Shown piece after piece: positions 9,474-18,510 of a stretch of DNA of 64,000 nucleotides. The position numbers and the translations under genes are program-made. Origin of the DNA: Clostridium aceticum (GTDB taxonomy: Bacteria; Bacillota; Clostridia; Peptostreptococcales; Natronincolaceae). Positions within the stretch are counted from its first letter, which is position 1, and every line of letters starts with the position of its first letter. Location: positions 248,001 through 312,000 of the forward strand of contig NZ_CP009687.1 in NCBI RefSeq assembly GCF_001042715.1, in the 5' to 3' direction. Below the pieces are notes generated by a model. That model did not search any database and was not told the origin of the DNA. It saw only the letters and a list, made by a program, of their open reading frames with translations.

Positions 9474-9941
9474 ATGCAAAAAATATTGGAGTTTGTCACC
9501 CATGAGCTAATGGTGCTGTTGATTGCTGCAATGCCATTGGTCGAATTAAGGGGGGCAATACCTATTGGGGTATCCTTAGGGATGCATCCTGTTCATGCCA
9601 CAATTTTAGGCATTGTGGGAAGCTTAATCCCAGTACCTTTTTTGTTGACTTTTGTAGGACCTGTATTTGATTATCTAAGAAGTACAAGAACCTTTCACAA
9701 AGTTATAGATAAAACTGTAAAAAAAACATTAAAACGCAGTAAAAATGTAAAAAAATATAGTGTTATAGGTTTGATGTTATTTGTAGCGGTACCTTTACCT
9801 ACTACAGGCATATGGAGTGGTTGTCTGGCAGCTATCTTATTCAATATTCCCTTTAGGTATGCTTTTCCTGCTATTGCAATGGGTGCCACCATTGCAGGTA
9901 CGATTATGTTTATTCTCAGCTATGTGGTAATCTTTATTTAG
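9474..9941 (+). CDS. COG2426 family small membrane protein (putative small multidrug export protein)
   Basis: The 155-residue membrane protein has four to five hydrophobic segments. The N-terminal MPLVELRGAIPIGVSLGMHP and the PLPTTGIWSGCLAAILF segment are hallmarks of the COG2426 family, often labelled small multi-drug export protein though function is unproven. A basic loop (about 70-95) separates the halves. The ATG at 9474 is preferred over one 24 bases upstream because AGAGGTGA precedes it at correct spacing. Confidence 0.8.
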   Translation: MQKILEFVTHELMVLLIAAMPLVELRGAIPIGVSLGMHPVHATILGIVGSLIPVPFLLTFVGPVFDYLRSTRTFHKVIDKTVKKTLKRSKNVKKYSVIGLMLFVAVPLPTTGIWSGCLAAILFNIPFRYAFPAIAMGATIAGTIMFILSYVVIFI

Positions 9942-9984
9942 AAACAAAAACATTAGATTTTTACATACTTTTACAAAATACTTA

Positions 9985-10013
9985 TTGACAGATAAAATTT
10001 AGAATGATATTAT
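9985..10013 (+). promoter_or_regulatory. Sigma-A-type promoter of metK
   Basis: TTGACA (9985-9990) and TATTAT (10008-10013) are spaced by 17 bases and lie about 35 bases upstream of the SAM riboswitch. Confidence 0.75.
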
Positions 10014-10046
10014 AATCATTGGTAAAATTAAATAAAATCTTGATGC

Positions 10047-10148
10047 CTTATCAAGAGCGGTGGAGGGAAGGGCCCGACGAAACCCGGCAACCATAGAAGG
10101 TATGGTGCTAAGTCCCACAGAATGTTGATTCTGAAAGATGAGGAGACG
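10047..10148 (+). promoter_or_regulatory. SAM-I (S-box) riboswitch
   Basis: The element carries conserved S-box blocks in order: CTTATCAAGAG at the 5' end, GGTGGAGGGA, GGCCCGACGAAACCCGGCAACC, GGTGCTAAGTCC and closing GATGAGG. It binds S-adenosylmethionine and, with the downstream terminator, switches off transcription when SAM is plentiful. Its target is metK, the SAM synthase, giving product feedback. Confidence 0.95.
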
Positions 10149-10160
10149 GTATTAATTAAA

Positions 10161-10205
10161 AAAATACCTCTTCTTTGTTGAGAAGAGGTATTTTAATGTT
10201 TTTTT
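10161..10205 (+). terminator. Riboswitch-controlled terminator
   Basis: A 14-bp A/T-flanked stem (AATACCTCTTCT with AGAAGAGGTATT) is followed by a T-rich tract, directly after the SAM-I aptamer. It is the expression platform that stops transcription before metK. Confidence 0.88.
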
Positions 10206-10311
10206 AAAGGCTTTCAGGGATAATTTTTCAGTAAATATTAAAAATAAAACTAAATACGCATGCAATAGGATTACTTATGAGAAACTATATTTAAAGGAGG
10301 AATATGATAAA

Positions 10312-11505
10312 ATGGGGAAAAGATTATTTACTTCAGAGTCCGTAACAGAAGGACATCCAGATAAAATTTGCGACCAAATTTCTGATGCAATTTTAGACAG
10401 CATTTTTGCAATGGATCCAAAGGCAAGAGTAGCTTGTGAAACATCTGTAACTACTGGTCTAGTACTGGTGGCGGGAGAGATTACAACGGAATGTTATGTA
10501 GATATTCCTAAAATTGTGAGAAAAACCATAGAGGAAATTGGTTATACGAGAGCAAAGTACGGTTTTGACAGCGATACTTGCGCAGTTTTGACAGCGATTG
10601 ATGAACAATCTCCTGATATCGCTATGGGAGTAAATGAAGCTCTAGAAAGTAAAAAAGGTGAAATGCAGGATGAACTAGAGGCTATTGGAGCTGGAGATCA
10701 AGGGATTATGTTTGGTTTTGCTTGCAATGAAACACCAGAGCTTATGCCACTACCGATTGCCCTTGCACATAAGTTGGCCAGAAGACTTTCTGAAGTAAGA
10801 AAAAATGGAACTTTAACTTACTTACGTCCTGATGGTAAGACTCAAGTAACTGTAGAATATGATGGAGACAAGCCAGTAAGGGTGGATGCCATCGTCATAT
10901 CTACACAACATAGTCCTGAAGTAGAAAACAAAACCATTCAAACTGATCTGATTGAACATGTTATTAATAAAATTGTTCCAGCAGAATTATTAGATGAAAA
11001 TACAAAATACTATATCAACCCTACTGGAAGATTTGTTATCGGAGGACCTCAGGGAGATGCTGGTTTAACCGGTAGAAAAATTATCGTGGATACCTATGGC
11101 GGATATGCTCGTCATGGCGGTGGGGCTTTCTCTGGAAAAGATCCAACAAAGGTAGACCGTTCTGCTGCCTATGCTGCTAGATATGTAGCGAAGAACATTG
11201 TAGCAGCAGGTCTAGCTGATAAGTGTGAGCTTGAATTAGCTTATGCTATCGGCGTAGCACAGCCAGTATCTATCATGGTGGAAACCTTTGGTACTGGAAA
11301 AGTAGAAGAAGAAAAAATGGTACAGCTTGTAAGAAAACATTTTGATTTAAGACCAGCTGCTATCATTAGAGACTTAGATTTAAGACGTCCGATTTATAGA
11401 CAAGTAGCGGCCTATGGACATTTTGGAAGAACTGATCTAGATCTACCATGGGAAAAAACAGATAAAGCAGAAGCATTAAAAAATGATGAGCTTTTAAAGG
11501 CTTAA
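10312..11505 (+). CDS. metK: S-adenosylmethionine synthase
   Basis: The enzyme makes SAM from methionine and ATP. The 397-residue length is normal. Motifs are [14 protein letters not shown] at the N-terminus, the [12 protein letters not shown] hexapeptide region, and [13 protein letters not shown] with the phosphate-binding [16 protein letters not shown]. An AAAGGAGGAATATG leader gives strong initiation. Control by the SAM-I riboswitch upstream is evident. It is a single-gene transcript ending in a strong terminator. Confidence 0.97.
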   Translation: MGKRLFTSESVTEGHPDKICDQISDAILDSIFAMDPKARVACETSVTTGLVLVAGEITTECYVDIPKIVRKTIEEIGYTRAKYGFDSDTCAVLTAIDEQSPDIAMGVNEALESKKGEMQDELEAIGAGDQGIMFGFACNETPELMPLPIALAHKLARRLSEVRKNGTLTYLRPDGKTQVTVEYDGDKPVRVDAIVISTQHSPEVENKTIQTDLIEHVINKIVPAELLDENTKYYINPTGRFVIGGPQGDAGLTGRKIIVDTYGGYARHGGGAFSGKDPTKVDRSAAYAARYVAKNIVAAGLADKCELELAYAIGVAQPVSIMVETFGTGKVEEEKMVQLVRKHFDLRPAAIIRDLDLRRPIYRQVAAYGHFGRTDLDLPWEKTDKAEALKNDELLKA

Positions 11506-11506
11506 C

Positions 11507-11552
11507 TAAAAAGAAAGAAGGGAGAATTTCTCTTCTTTCTTTTTGTTTTTTG
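11507..11552 (+). terminator. metK terminator
   Basis: Long purine/pyrimidine arms (AAAAAGAAAGAAG with CTTCTTTCTTTTT) are followed by TTTTGTTTTTTG immediately after the metK stop codon. Confidence 0.85.
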
Positions 11553-11737
11553 GTAAAGAGGAAAGGTCCCTTTTAATCCTTCATTGTGTTAGAAAAATTC
11601 CCTCAAAGAAGGCAGTTGATTCCCTTCAAAATCTGTAAAAAGGGCTATTGACTTAGCCTCATTCCTTCTTCGTAGTTTCTTAAAATCCCTTGTATAATAA
11701 GGTTGCAGGTAGTAGAAAAGGAAAGGAGGTAGGGAAA

Positions 11738-11962
11738 ATGCCAGTAAGAATCAAAGAGCAGTCTTCAAGAGTAAGGCTACAGCTTGTAGACAGTAGGGAT
11801 GATCAAGGAAGAGAAAAACTATCCTCTATAAGCTATAGCAATATCAAGGCAGATGTCAGTGATGAAGCAGTGTTTAATTTATCAGCTCAGTTGATAGGAT
11901 TACAGGAAAAGGAAGTGAAAAGCATTGTAAGAATTGTGGAAACAGAACTAGTAGAGGAATAG
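11738..11962 (+). CDS. DUF1659 domain protein
   Basis: This 74-residue protein resembles the DUF1659 family: an N-terminal beta-rich part (RVRLQLVDSRDDQGREKL), the SYSNIKADVSDEAVFNLSAQLIGLQ segment, and an acidic C-terminus. No biochemical role is established. The ATG at 11738 is preceded by AAAGGAGGTAGG, an unusually complete ribosome site, implying high translation. It is followed 33 bases later by a DUF2922 gene; this pairing of tiny proteins is common in Firmicutes. Confidence 0.75.
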   Translation: MPVRIKEQSSRVRLQLVDSRDDQGREKLSSISYSNIKADVSDEAVFNLSAQLIGLQEKEVKSIVRIVETELVEE

Positions 11963-11995
11963 AACCATGGTGAGTAAAAAAGGAGGTGGCAGAGC

Positions 11996-12214
11996 GTGAA
12001 AAGAGCATTGGAGATGGCTTTTAAAAGAGAAGATGATAAGATCAGCAAATTTATCTTGCCCAATCCCCGACAGGATTTAACCCCTCAGGAGGTAAAGGCG
12101 GCGATGGAGAGCATATTGAGCCAAAACGTCTTTAGGATAAGTGGCGCAGAATTAACAGAGATTGACGCTGCAAAGCTTATCGTTACAACGGAAGAAGTTC
12201 TAGAATTAGCATAA
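11996..12214 (+). CDS. DUF2922 domain protein
   Basis: The 72-residue product fits DUF2922: LEMAFKREDDKISKFILPNPRQDL then LTPQEVKAAMESIL, ending in an ISGAELTEIDAAKLIVT strand. Function is unknown. The GTG start has AAAGGAGGTGG before it. It is co-transcribed with the DUF1659 gene and closed by its own terminator, so the two small proteins probably act together or in one complex. Confidence 0.75.
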   Translation: MKRALEMAFKREDDKISKFILPNPRQDLTPQEVKAAMESILSQNVFRISGAELTEIDAAKLIVTTEEVLELA

Positions 12215-12232
12215 TCTAAAAGTCAAATCTTA

Positions 12233-12278
12233 AAACCCAGTCAACCTATAAGAGTTAGGGAAATTGACTGGGTTTTTT
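12233..12278 (+). terminator. Intrinsic terminator
   Basis: A 12-bp stem AAACCCAGTCAA / TTGACTGGGTTT followed by TTTTTT ends the DUF1659-DUF2922 unit. Confidence 0.88.
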
Positions 12279-12420
12279 ATATAATTTTTAGTGAATATGT
12301 TACATTTGCTGTAAAAGTTTTATTGCAACTTAATATAGTTGAATTTTCTCAAATCGTGAATTGCTAAGAAATCATCCTATGATATAATAAAATTAGCGAA
12401 TTCCACAGGAGGAAAAAAAG

Positions 12421-14646
12421 TTGGTTGAAATAGAGGGAAAATTGATAGAGATAATTTTTAAAAACGAATCAAATGGTTATACAGTAGGGGTGTTGGAAAC
12501 CTCTGAGGAGGAAGTGACCTTAGTAGGGTATTTACCTGCCCTAAGGGAGGGAGAGCATCTTCTGGTGAAGGGGGATTGGAAGATACACCCTGTCTATGGA
12601 CATCAGTTGGAAGTGGAGGAGTATCGTCCTTTAGTGCCTTCTTCAGAGGAGGGGATGATTACTTATCTATCCTCTGGCATTGTTCCTGGTGTAGGAAAAA
12701 AGATGGCAAAGCGGATTGTAGAACACTTTGGACAAGAAGCTTTAGAGGTGATAGAATTTCAAACCCATAGACTCACTGAGGTGTCGGGAATAGGAAAGGC
12801 AAAGGCAGAAACCATTGCAGAAGCTTTTCGAGACCAGAGGGAGCTAAGGGAAATTATTCTTTTTCTTTCTCAGTACGGTATTTCTCCTAACTATGCTGTG
12901 AAAATCTATAAAAAATATGGGGACAGTACCATTGCAACCATACAGGAAAATCCCTATCGCCTAGCAGAAGATATTGTAGGCATTGGTTTTATTACTGCTG
13001 ATAGAATTGCAAAGACGATGGGTATTGCTGCAAACTCTAAATATCGTATTTATGCTGGAACAAAGTACATATTAAATACATTTCATATAGAAGGACATAC
13101 TTACGCCCCTCTGCAACTATTAATAGAAAGAACGAAGGAGCTTTTGAAGGTGGAAGAAAGTATGATCCAGGAAGCGGTACAAAGTTTGGCATTAAACCAA
13201 AATATCCAAATCGAGCGACAGAGAGAAGAAATCGTTGTCTATTCTATGCCCTACTATTATAGCGAAACGAACGTGTGCAAAAAACTGATAGAACTTTCAA
13301 GAGTAAAATTAGATCCCCTAGAAATCAATATAGAAGAGGAACTCCAATCACTACAGGATGAAGAAAATATTTCTTTGGCGGAAAACCAAAAAGAGGCTAT
13401 TAAACAAGCAATAGAAAATGGCATTTTGGTTATTACAGGAGGGCCAGGAACAGGGAAAACCACCACGATTAACACACTTATAAAGATTCTTGAAAAACTA
13501 GAAATGAAAATTACTCTCGGCGCTCCTACTGGGAGGGCTTCCAAAAGGATGACAGAGGCAACGGGAAAAGAAGCAAAAACTATTCATCGTTTATTGGAAC
13601 TAGGCTTTTCAGACGAAGAGGATACCATGATGTTTCAACGGGATGATAATAACCCTTTGGAGGGTGATGTGATCATCATCGATGAGGTTTCCATGGTGGA
13701 CATTCTCTTGATGCACAGCCTCATGAAGGCAGTTGCTCTAGGGACAAGACTAATTCTGGTGGGAGATGTGGATCAGTTACCCTCTGTGGGGGCAGGAAAT
13801 GTGCTGAAGGATATCATTTCTAGTAAAATCGTTAAGGTAGTACGGCTAAACGAAATCTTTAGACAGGCGGGGGAAAGTATGATTATTGTCAATGCTCATA
13901 AGATCAATCACGGGCAATATCCTGTGGCCAATGTCAAGGATAAAGATTTTTATTTTATCACGAAGCAACAGAAGGAAGAAGTGGCTCAAACCATTCTAGA
14001 ACTAGTAAAAGAACGTCTGCCGAAACACTATCAGTATAATCCCATAAAGGACATTCAAGTATTGGCTCCCATGAAAAAAGGGGAAGTAGGTACCCTGCAA
14101 CTAAATAAGATGATACAGCATGCCTTGAATCCTCCAGCGATATGGAAGGCAGAAAAAGAAATGAAGGAAAAAATCCTGCGGGTGGGAGATAAGGTTATGC
14201 AGATCAAAAATAACTATACTTTGAAATGGTATAGTCAAAACCCTGAGGACGAAGAAGATAAAGGGGAAGGCGTATTCAATGGAGATATTGGATTCATACA
14301 GACCATTGACCAGCAGCAGGAGGAGCTATCGGTGTTGTTTGATGAGTATAGATTGGTAACTTATAATTTTAGTCAACTGGAAGAATTAGAGCTGGCCTAC
14401 TGTGTGACAATACATAAGAGTCAAGGTAGTGAATTCCCTGTGGTGGTAATGCCCATCACATGGGGACCGCCTATGTTGTTGACCCGCAACCTACTGTATA
14501 CTGCTATCACCCGTGCAAAAAAACTGGTAGTGCTGGTAGGTACAGAAAATTATTTAAGAAGAATGGTAGACAACAACAAAATTGTTCAACGTTATTCGGG
14601 ATTAGGTGAGCGATTAAACAAATTTTATGAATTTCATCAATCTTAG
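12421..14646 (+). CDS. recD2: ATP-dependent RecD-like DNA helicase
   Basis: The 741-residue protein is a 5'-3' superfamily 1B helicase of the stand-alone RecD2 type, which acts in DNA repair and replication-fork maintenance without RecBC. The N-terminal extension (about 1-330) includes an OB-like segment and helix-hairpin-helix repeats (SGIVPGVGKKMAKRIV, LTEVSGIGKAKAETI). Walker A is GGPGTGKTTT at 340-349, Walker B IIIDEVSMVD, motif III GDVDQLPSVG, and motifs V/VI include VTIHKSQGSEF and LLYTAITRAKK. Translation starts at a TTG after AGGAGG. Followed closely by comF. Confidence 0.93.
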   Translation: MVEIEGKLIEIIFKNESNGYTVGVLETSEEEVTLVGYLPALREGEHLLVKGDWKIHPVYGHQLEVEEYRPLVPSSEEGMITYLSSGIVPGVGKKMAKRIVEHFGQEALEVIEFQTHRLTEVSGIGKAKAETIAEAFRDQRELREIILFLSQYGISPNYAVKIYKKYGDSTIATIQENPYRLAEDIVGIGFITADRIAKTMGIAANSKYRIYAGTKYILNTFHIEGHTYAPLQLLIERTKELLKVEESMIQEAVQSLALNQNIQIERQREEIVVYSMPYYYSETNVCKKLIELSRVKLDPLEINIEEELQSLQDEENISLAENQKEAIKQAIENGILVITGGPGTGKTTTINTLIKILEKLEMKITLGAPTGRASKRMTEATGKEAKTIHRLLELGFSDEEDTMMFQRDDNNPLEGDVIIIDEVSMVDILLMHSLMKAVALGTRLILVGDVDQLPSVGAGNVLKDIISSKIVKVVRLNEIFRQAGESMIIVNAHKINHGQYPVANVKDKDFYFITKQQKEEVAQTILELVKERLPKHYQYNPIKDIQVLAPMKKGEVGTLQLNKMIQHALNPPAIWKAEKEMKEKILRVGDKVMQIKNNYTLKWYSQNPEDEEDKGEGVFNGDIGFIQTIDQQQEELSVLFDEYRLVTYNFSQLEELELAYCVTIHKSQGSEFPVVVMPITWGPPMLLTRNLLYTAITRAKKLVVLVGTENYLRRMVDNNKIVQRYSGLGERLNKFYEFHQS

Positions 14647-14767
14647 CTATAGGGGAGCCATGGCATAAAAGTTTAAAGGAATTTATTAAAATCCTATTAA
14701 CATATTGCCAGAAGAAGAAATGACTTATATAATAAAAAATAATACATTTATTTTAAGGTAAAAAACC

Positions 14768-15487
14768 ATGAAGATTTTTAGGAATTTTGAAGATTATTTT
14801 GAAGCGTTGTTAGACTTAGTTTATCCTCCTGATCTATACTGCATTGTTTGCAATAAATATTTATCGCAGGAGAAAAAGCATAGTATTTGTCAAGGGTGTT
14901 TTGAAGAAACTCTTCTTAAAAAATATGCTTTTCAAGGATCTTTTGCGGTAGGCCCTCATGAAGGTTCTCTGAAAAAATTAGTTTATCGTTTGAAATATCA
15001 AGATGCCACTTATCTAGCTAGAGCAATGGGGGCAATGATGGCGGAGGTTTATAAAAGAGAGACATTAGAGGCGGATATACTGATGGCAGTACCCCTTCAC
15101 CAAAAAAAAGAAAAGCAGAGGGGATATAATCAAGCACATCTTTTAGTAAAATATATGAGCAAAAAATTAGGCATAGCCTATATGGAACATAATTTAATCC
15201 GTGTCAAAGATACTGATGTGATGTACAACCAAACAAGGCAAGCACGACAAAAAAATATAGAGGATGCCTTTTATACAAGAAATCCTCAAGCTATAAATAA
15301 GAAAAAAATCTTGTTGGTGGATGACATTTTTACCACTGGTGCTACCGTAGAGGCTTGTAAAAAAGCATTAATAGAGGCGGAGGCAAGATCAGTGGAGGTG
15401 TTGACCTTCACAAGAGGAATGAGTGAACCCATCCAGCTAAAACCGAATATCGGAGCATCAGATGGAGAGGCTACTCCACTTGATTAG
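14768..15487 (+). CDS. comF: ComF family protein (phosphoribosyltransferase-like)
   Basis: The 239-residue protein has an N-terminal zinc-binding group (Cys25, Cys28, Cys41, Cys44) and a type I phosphoribosyltransferase domain whose PRPP loop is LLVDDIFTTGATV (about 182-194). ComF proteins assist single-strand DNA uptake in transformation, and in Firmicutes comF sits next to the flagellar yvyF-flgM operon, exactly as here. The C-terminal tail beyond about 222 is short and unlike the family core. Confidence 0.88.
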   Translation: MKIFRNFEDYFEALLDLVYPPDLYCIVCNKYLSQEKKHSICQGCFEETLLKKYAFQGSFAVGPHEGSLKKLVYRLKYQDATYLARAMGAMMAEVYKRETLEADILMAVPLHQKKEKQRGYNQAHLLVKYMSKKLGIAYMEHNLIRVKDTDVMYNQTRQARQKNIEDAFYTRNPQAINKKKILLVDDIFTTGATVEACKKALIEAEARSVEVLTFTRGMSEPIQLKPNIGASDGEATPLD

Positions 15488-15562
15488 GAAACCCACTTAC
15501 ACTAACGCTTAAAGGTGGGGGGTTATATGGCAAAAGCAAAATCATAATAAAGGGGTGAGGAT

Positions 15563-15988
15563 ATGGATTTAAGAAATTGTGCCAGCTGTGGCAGGGCATT
15601 TGCCTATACTGGTTCAGATGTTTGTTCTCGATGTGATAGCACAGTAGAAGATGATTATAAAAAAGTAAGGGACTATTTATATGATCATCCAGGTGCTAGC
15701 ATCATAGAGGTTTCAGAGGCAACAGAGGTTACTGAGAAAAGAATTTTGATGTTTTTAAGGGAAAACAGAATTGAAATCAGGGAAGAAGATAATCTTCTCT
15801 TAGACTGCCAAAGATGTGGTGTTGCCATCCGATCCGGCAGATTTTGTGATTCATGTACTATAGAACTGCAAAAAGAACTCACACAAGTGGTGAAACCGTC
15901 AAAACAAGAAGTCGAAGATAAGAAAAAAGCTACCAGTTCCGAGAACCACAAAATGTATGTTGCAGAAATAAGAAAAAAGAATAAATAA
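15563..15988 (+). CDS. yvyF: YvyF-type flagellar operon protein (TIGR03826)
   Basis: The 141-residue protein has two zinc-ribbon-like cysteine quartets (Cys6/9/21/24 and Cys82/85/95/98) around a winged-helix-like segment (about 30-75, HPGASIIEVSEATEVTEKRI). This is the pattern of the YvyF family encoded between comF and flgM in Bacillus and Clostridia. It is presumed regulatory, but its target is not known. A second member is present at about 43.2 kb. Confidence 0.85.
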   Translation: MDLRNCASCGRAFAYTGSDVCSRCDSTVEDDYKKVRDYLYDHPGASIIEVSEATEVTEKRILMFLRENRIEIREEDNLLLDCQRCGVAIRSGRFCDSCTIELQKELTQVVKPSKQEVEDKKKATSSENHKMYVAEIRKKNK

Positions 15989-15990
15989 TA

Positions 15991-16018
15991 TAAAGAAACA
16001 CCTTAAACTTGCCGATAC
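15991..16018 (+). promoter_or_regulatory. Sigma-28 (SigD)-type promoter of flgM
   Basis: TAAA (15991-15994) and GCCGATAC (16011-16018) are 16 bases apart and match the flagellar sigma consensus TAAA-N15-GCCGATAT. It lies 43 bases before flgM, so FlgM would feed back on its own sigma factor. Confidence 0.75.
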
Positions 16019-16060
16019 TATTATATAGAAAATAATCGGAAAGCTAGAGGTGTTTTTATT

Positions 16061-16351
16061 ATGAAAATTTATAATAGCTCTAACATTAATAAAGTAATGA
16101 AGCTATACAATAAAGCTCAGCAGGGGACGGAGAAAACGCTAGAAACTGGAGAGAAAAAAGATAAGATAGAGATTTCTCAAAAAGCAAAGGAATTTCAAGT
16201 GGCAATGAAGGCCTTAAAGAACCTGCCGGAAGTACGACAAGAAAAGGTCAAAGAGTTAAGGGAAAGTATTGAAAACAACAGCTACAATGTATCTGGCAAA
16301 GAAATAGCAGATAAGATCATAGAAGGGATTATGATCGATAAGAAAATTTAG
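16061..16351 (+). CDS. flgM: Anti-sigma-28 factor FlgM
   Basis: The 96-residue protein binds and silences the flagellar sigma factor until it is exported through the finished hook-basal body. The N-terminus MKIYNSSNINKVMKLYN is family-like and the C-terminal part (KIEISQKAKEFQVAMKAL then VRQEKVKELRESIENNSYNV) carries the sigma-binding helices. A sigma-28-type promoter lies upstream, giving autoregulation. It is followed 24 bases later by flgN. Confidence 0.92.
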   Translation: MKIYNSSNINKVMKLYNKAQQGTEKTLETGEKKDKIEISQKAKEFQVAMKALKNLPEVRQEKVKELRESIENNSYNVSGKEIADKIIEGIMIDKKI

Positions 16352-16375
16352 CAAATTTTAGTAGGTGGTGAGGGT

Positions 16376-16870
16376 ATGATAAGATCAATTCAGCAGCTGA
16401 AGGACACCCTGCGGCAAGAACTAAAGATGTATAAAGAAGTTTTAGCGACGGCTGAAGGCAAGGCAGAAATCATCAAAAAGGGAAAACTCAAGGAGTTGGA
16501 GGAGACCACTGACAAAGAGCAACAATATATTAGAACGATGGGGACCTTTGAAAAAATCCGTCGTTCCATTTTTGTAAATATTTCAGAGGAGATGGATATA
16601 GCCCCTCTCTCCAGTATATCGGAGTTGCTTCTACATTTGGAAGAAGAGGAAGCCATAGAGATAGATGGTTTGAGAAATGAACTCCTAGAAATAATAGCTA
16701 TATTAGCTGAAGTGAATAAATTGAATGAGAAATTGATTTATCAAAGTTTAGACTATGTGAACTTTAATATAGAAATGATGACCTCACGACCAGAGACGGG
16801 GAATAACTATGGAGAAAATCAGGGATTAAAGAAAAAAGTGTCATCTAGTTTATTAGATGTAAAGATATAA
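16376..16870 (+). CDS. flgN: FlgN-type flagellar export chaperone
   Basis: This 164-residue helical protein is predicted to keep the hook-filament junction proteins FlgK and FlgL unfolded for export. The helix-rich pattern (IQQLKDTLRQELKMYKEVL, then KKGKLKELEETTDKEQQY) is typical of the FlgN family, whose sequences vary. Position directly before flgK supports it. The ribosome site GGTGGTGAGGG precedes the ATG. Confidence 0.85.
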   Translation: MIRSIQQLKDTLRQELKMYKEVLATAEGKAEIIKKGKLKELEETTDKEQQYIRTMGTFEKIRRSIFVNISEEMDIAPLSSISELLLHLEEEEAIEIDGLRNELLEIIAILAEVNKLNEKLIYQSLDYVNFNIEMMTSRPETGNNYGENQGLKKKVSSSLLDVKI

Positions 16871-16981
16871 AAATTTTTAATAGGGATATAGCGAAGCCAT
16901 GGTACAATTAAAGACTCTATGAAGAGAAACTCTGCCTTGGCATAACATGAGAGTAAAAATTGATGAAGGTGGTAGATAGTA

Positions 16982-18496
16982 ATGCGTTCAACATTTTCAG
17001 GATTTAATACGGTCCGTTCAGGGCTGTTTGCCGCACAAAAGTCCCTAGATGTAGTGGGACACAATATAGCCAATGTCAATACACCGGGCTATACACGACA
17101 AAGGGCAGAACAAACATCCAGCACACCTATGGCCATTGCAGGTGGAAAAGGGATGATGGGTACAGGAGTAAATACCTTAGCTGTGAAACAGTTAAGAAAT
17201 GAGTTTCTGGACTATAAGTATAGAAGCGAAGTAAATTCTCTAGGATATTGGGAAGTAAAAAGAGATGGCTTGTCCATGATTGAGTCCATTATGAACGAAC
17301 CCTCTAATACAGGGATAGCAACTGTCATGGATGAACTCTTTTCCTCTTTTCAGGAATTGAGTAAAAATCCTGAAAACTTGACGACTCGATCTTTGGTGAG
17401 ACAGAGAGCAGTAGCTTTCACTAACTCTGTGAGTCATACCTATAATCAGTTAGAAAAAATGGTAAAGGATTTAAACTTTGATATCCAAACAACAGTGAAG
17501 TCCATCAACACTTATGCAGACCAAATTGCTGTGTTAAATCAACAAATTTATCGATTTGAGCTTGATGGCAGTAACGCCAATGACCTAAGAGATCAAAGAA
17601 ATCTTTTAATAGACCAGCTTTCTAAGTTAGTTAATGTAGATGTGATAGAGGTGGGCGATGCTAATTATAACGTTGCCAGCGATCAAGAGCATGTAGGGAA
17701 AAAAATGGTGATTCAAATCAATGGTCAATCTCTAGTATCGCATGACAGATCCTATAAACTGAGTGCAGAAGAAAAGCAAAAAAGCGAGTTTTTTAGCAAC
17801 ATAGGTGCAGATGTTGAGCTTAATGTAGTGCAATGGGCGGATGGTTCTAGGCTAGACACAAGAGCATTACAGGGGGAACTGAAGGCATTGCTGGACTTAA
17901 GGGATGGAGATAGCGGAGGCAACAAAGGAGTACCCTATTACATTAGTGAATTAAATCGTTTCGTTGAGGTTTTTGCTCAAGAAATCAATGATCTTCATGT
18001 AGAGGGTTTTGGTTTAGGGGGAGAGACAGGCTATCTGTTTTTTACCGCTAATGGTGTATCTACTGAGGATGTTGATGCAGAAAAAATAACAGCTAGAAAT
18101 ATAAAAATTTCTTTAGATATAGAAGATCCGAATAAAATAGCGGCTTCAAGCAGCCCTGATCTCTTACCGGGGGACGGGTCTATGGCACTTAAAATGTTAG
18201 AACTTCGACACAAAGATGGTATGTTTAAAGAAGGAAAGCCAGAGGACTTTATAAAATCCTTAATCTCTAACCTCGGGGTAGATACTCAGGAGGCTATAAG
18301 AAACGCTCATAATCAGTATATATTGACAGATCAAGTAGATATAGAAAGACAACGGATTTCAGGGGTATCTACTGACGAAGAGCTTTCTAAAATGGTGATG
18401 TTTCAGCATGCCTATAATGCCTCTGCCAGGATGATGACCACTATGGATGAACTACTGGAAACTATTATTAGCCGTGTAGGGTTAGTAGGAAGATAA
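16982..18496 (+). CDS. flgK: Flagellar hook-associated protein 1 FlgK
   Basis: The 504-residue junction protein connects the hook to the filament. The N-terminal signature FSGFNTVRSGLFAAQKSLDVVGHNIANVNTPGYTRQR and the C-terminal helix (VMFQHAYNASARMMTTMDELLETIISRVG) form the conserved D0/D1 coiled coil. The middle is variable. It is 112 bases after flgN and 15 bases before flgL, so these are one transcription unit. Confidence 0.95.
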   Translation: MRSTFSGFNTVRSGLFAAQKSLDVVGHNIANVNTPGYTRQRAEQTSSTPMAIAGGKGMMGTGVNTLAVKQLRNEFLDYKYRSEVNSLGYWEVKRDGLSMIESIMNEPSNTGIATVMDELFSSFQELSKNPENLTTRSLVRQRAVAFTNSVSHTYNQLEKMVKDLNFDIQTTVKSINTYADQIAVLNQQIYRFELDGSNANDLRDQRNLLIDQLSKLVNVDVIEVGDANYNVASDQEHVGKKMVIQINGQSLVSHDRSYKLSAEEKQKSEFFSNIGADVELNVVQWADGSRLDTRALQGELKALLDLRDGDSGGNKGVPYYISELNRFVEVFAQEINDLHVEGFGLGGETGYLFFTANGVSTEDVDAEKITARNIKISLDIEDPNKIAASSSPDLLPGDGSMALKMLELRHKDGMFKEGKPEDFIKSLISNLGVDTQEAIRNAHNQYILTDQVDIERQRISGVSTDEELSKMVMFQHAYNASARMMTTMDELLETIISRVGLVGR

Positions 18497-18510
18497 GGAG
18501 CGGATGATAC

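Noticed and set aside
15489-15523. Terminator between comF and yvyF
   Set aside because: The arms pair poorly and no T run follows.
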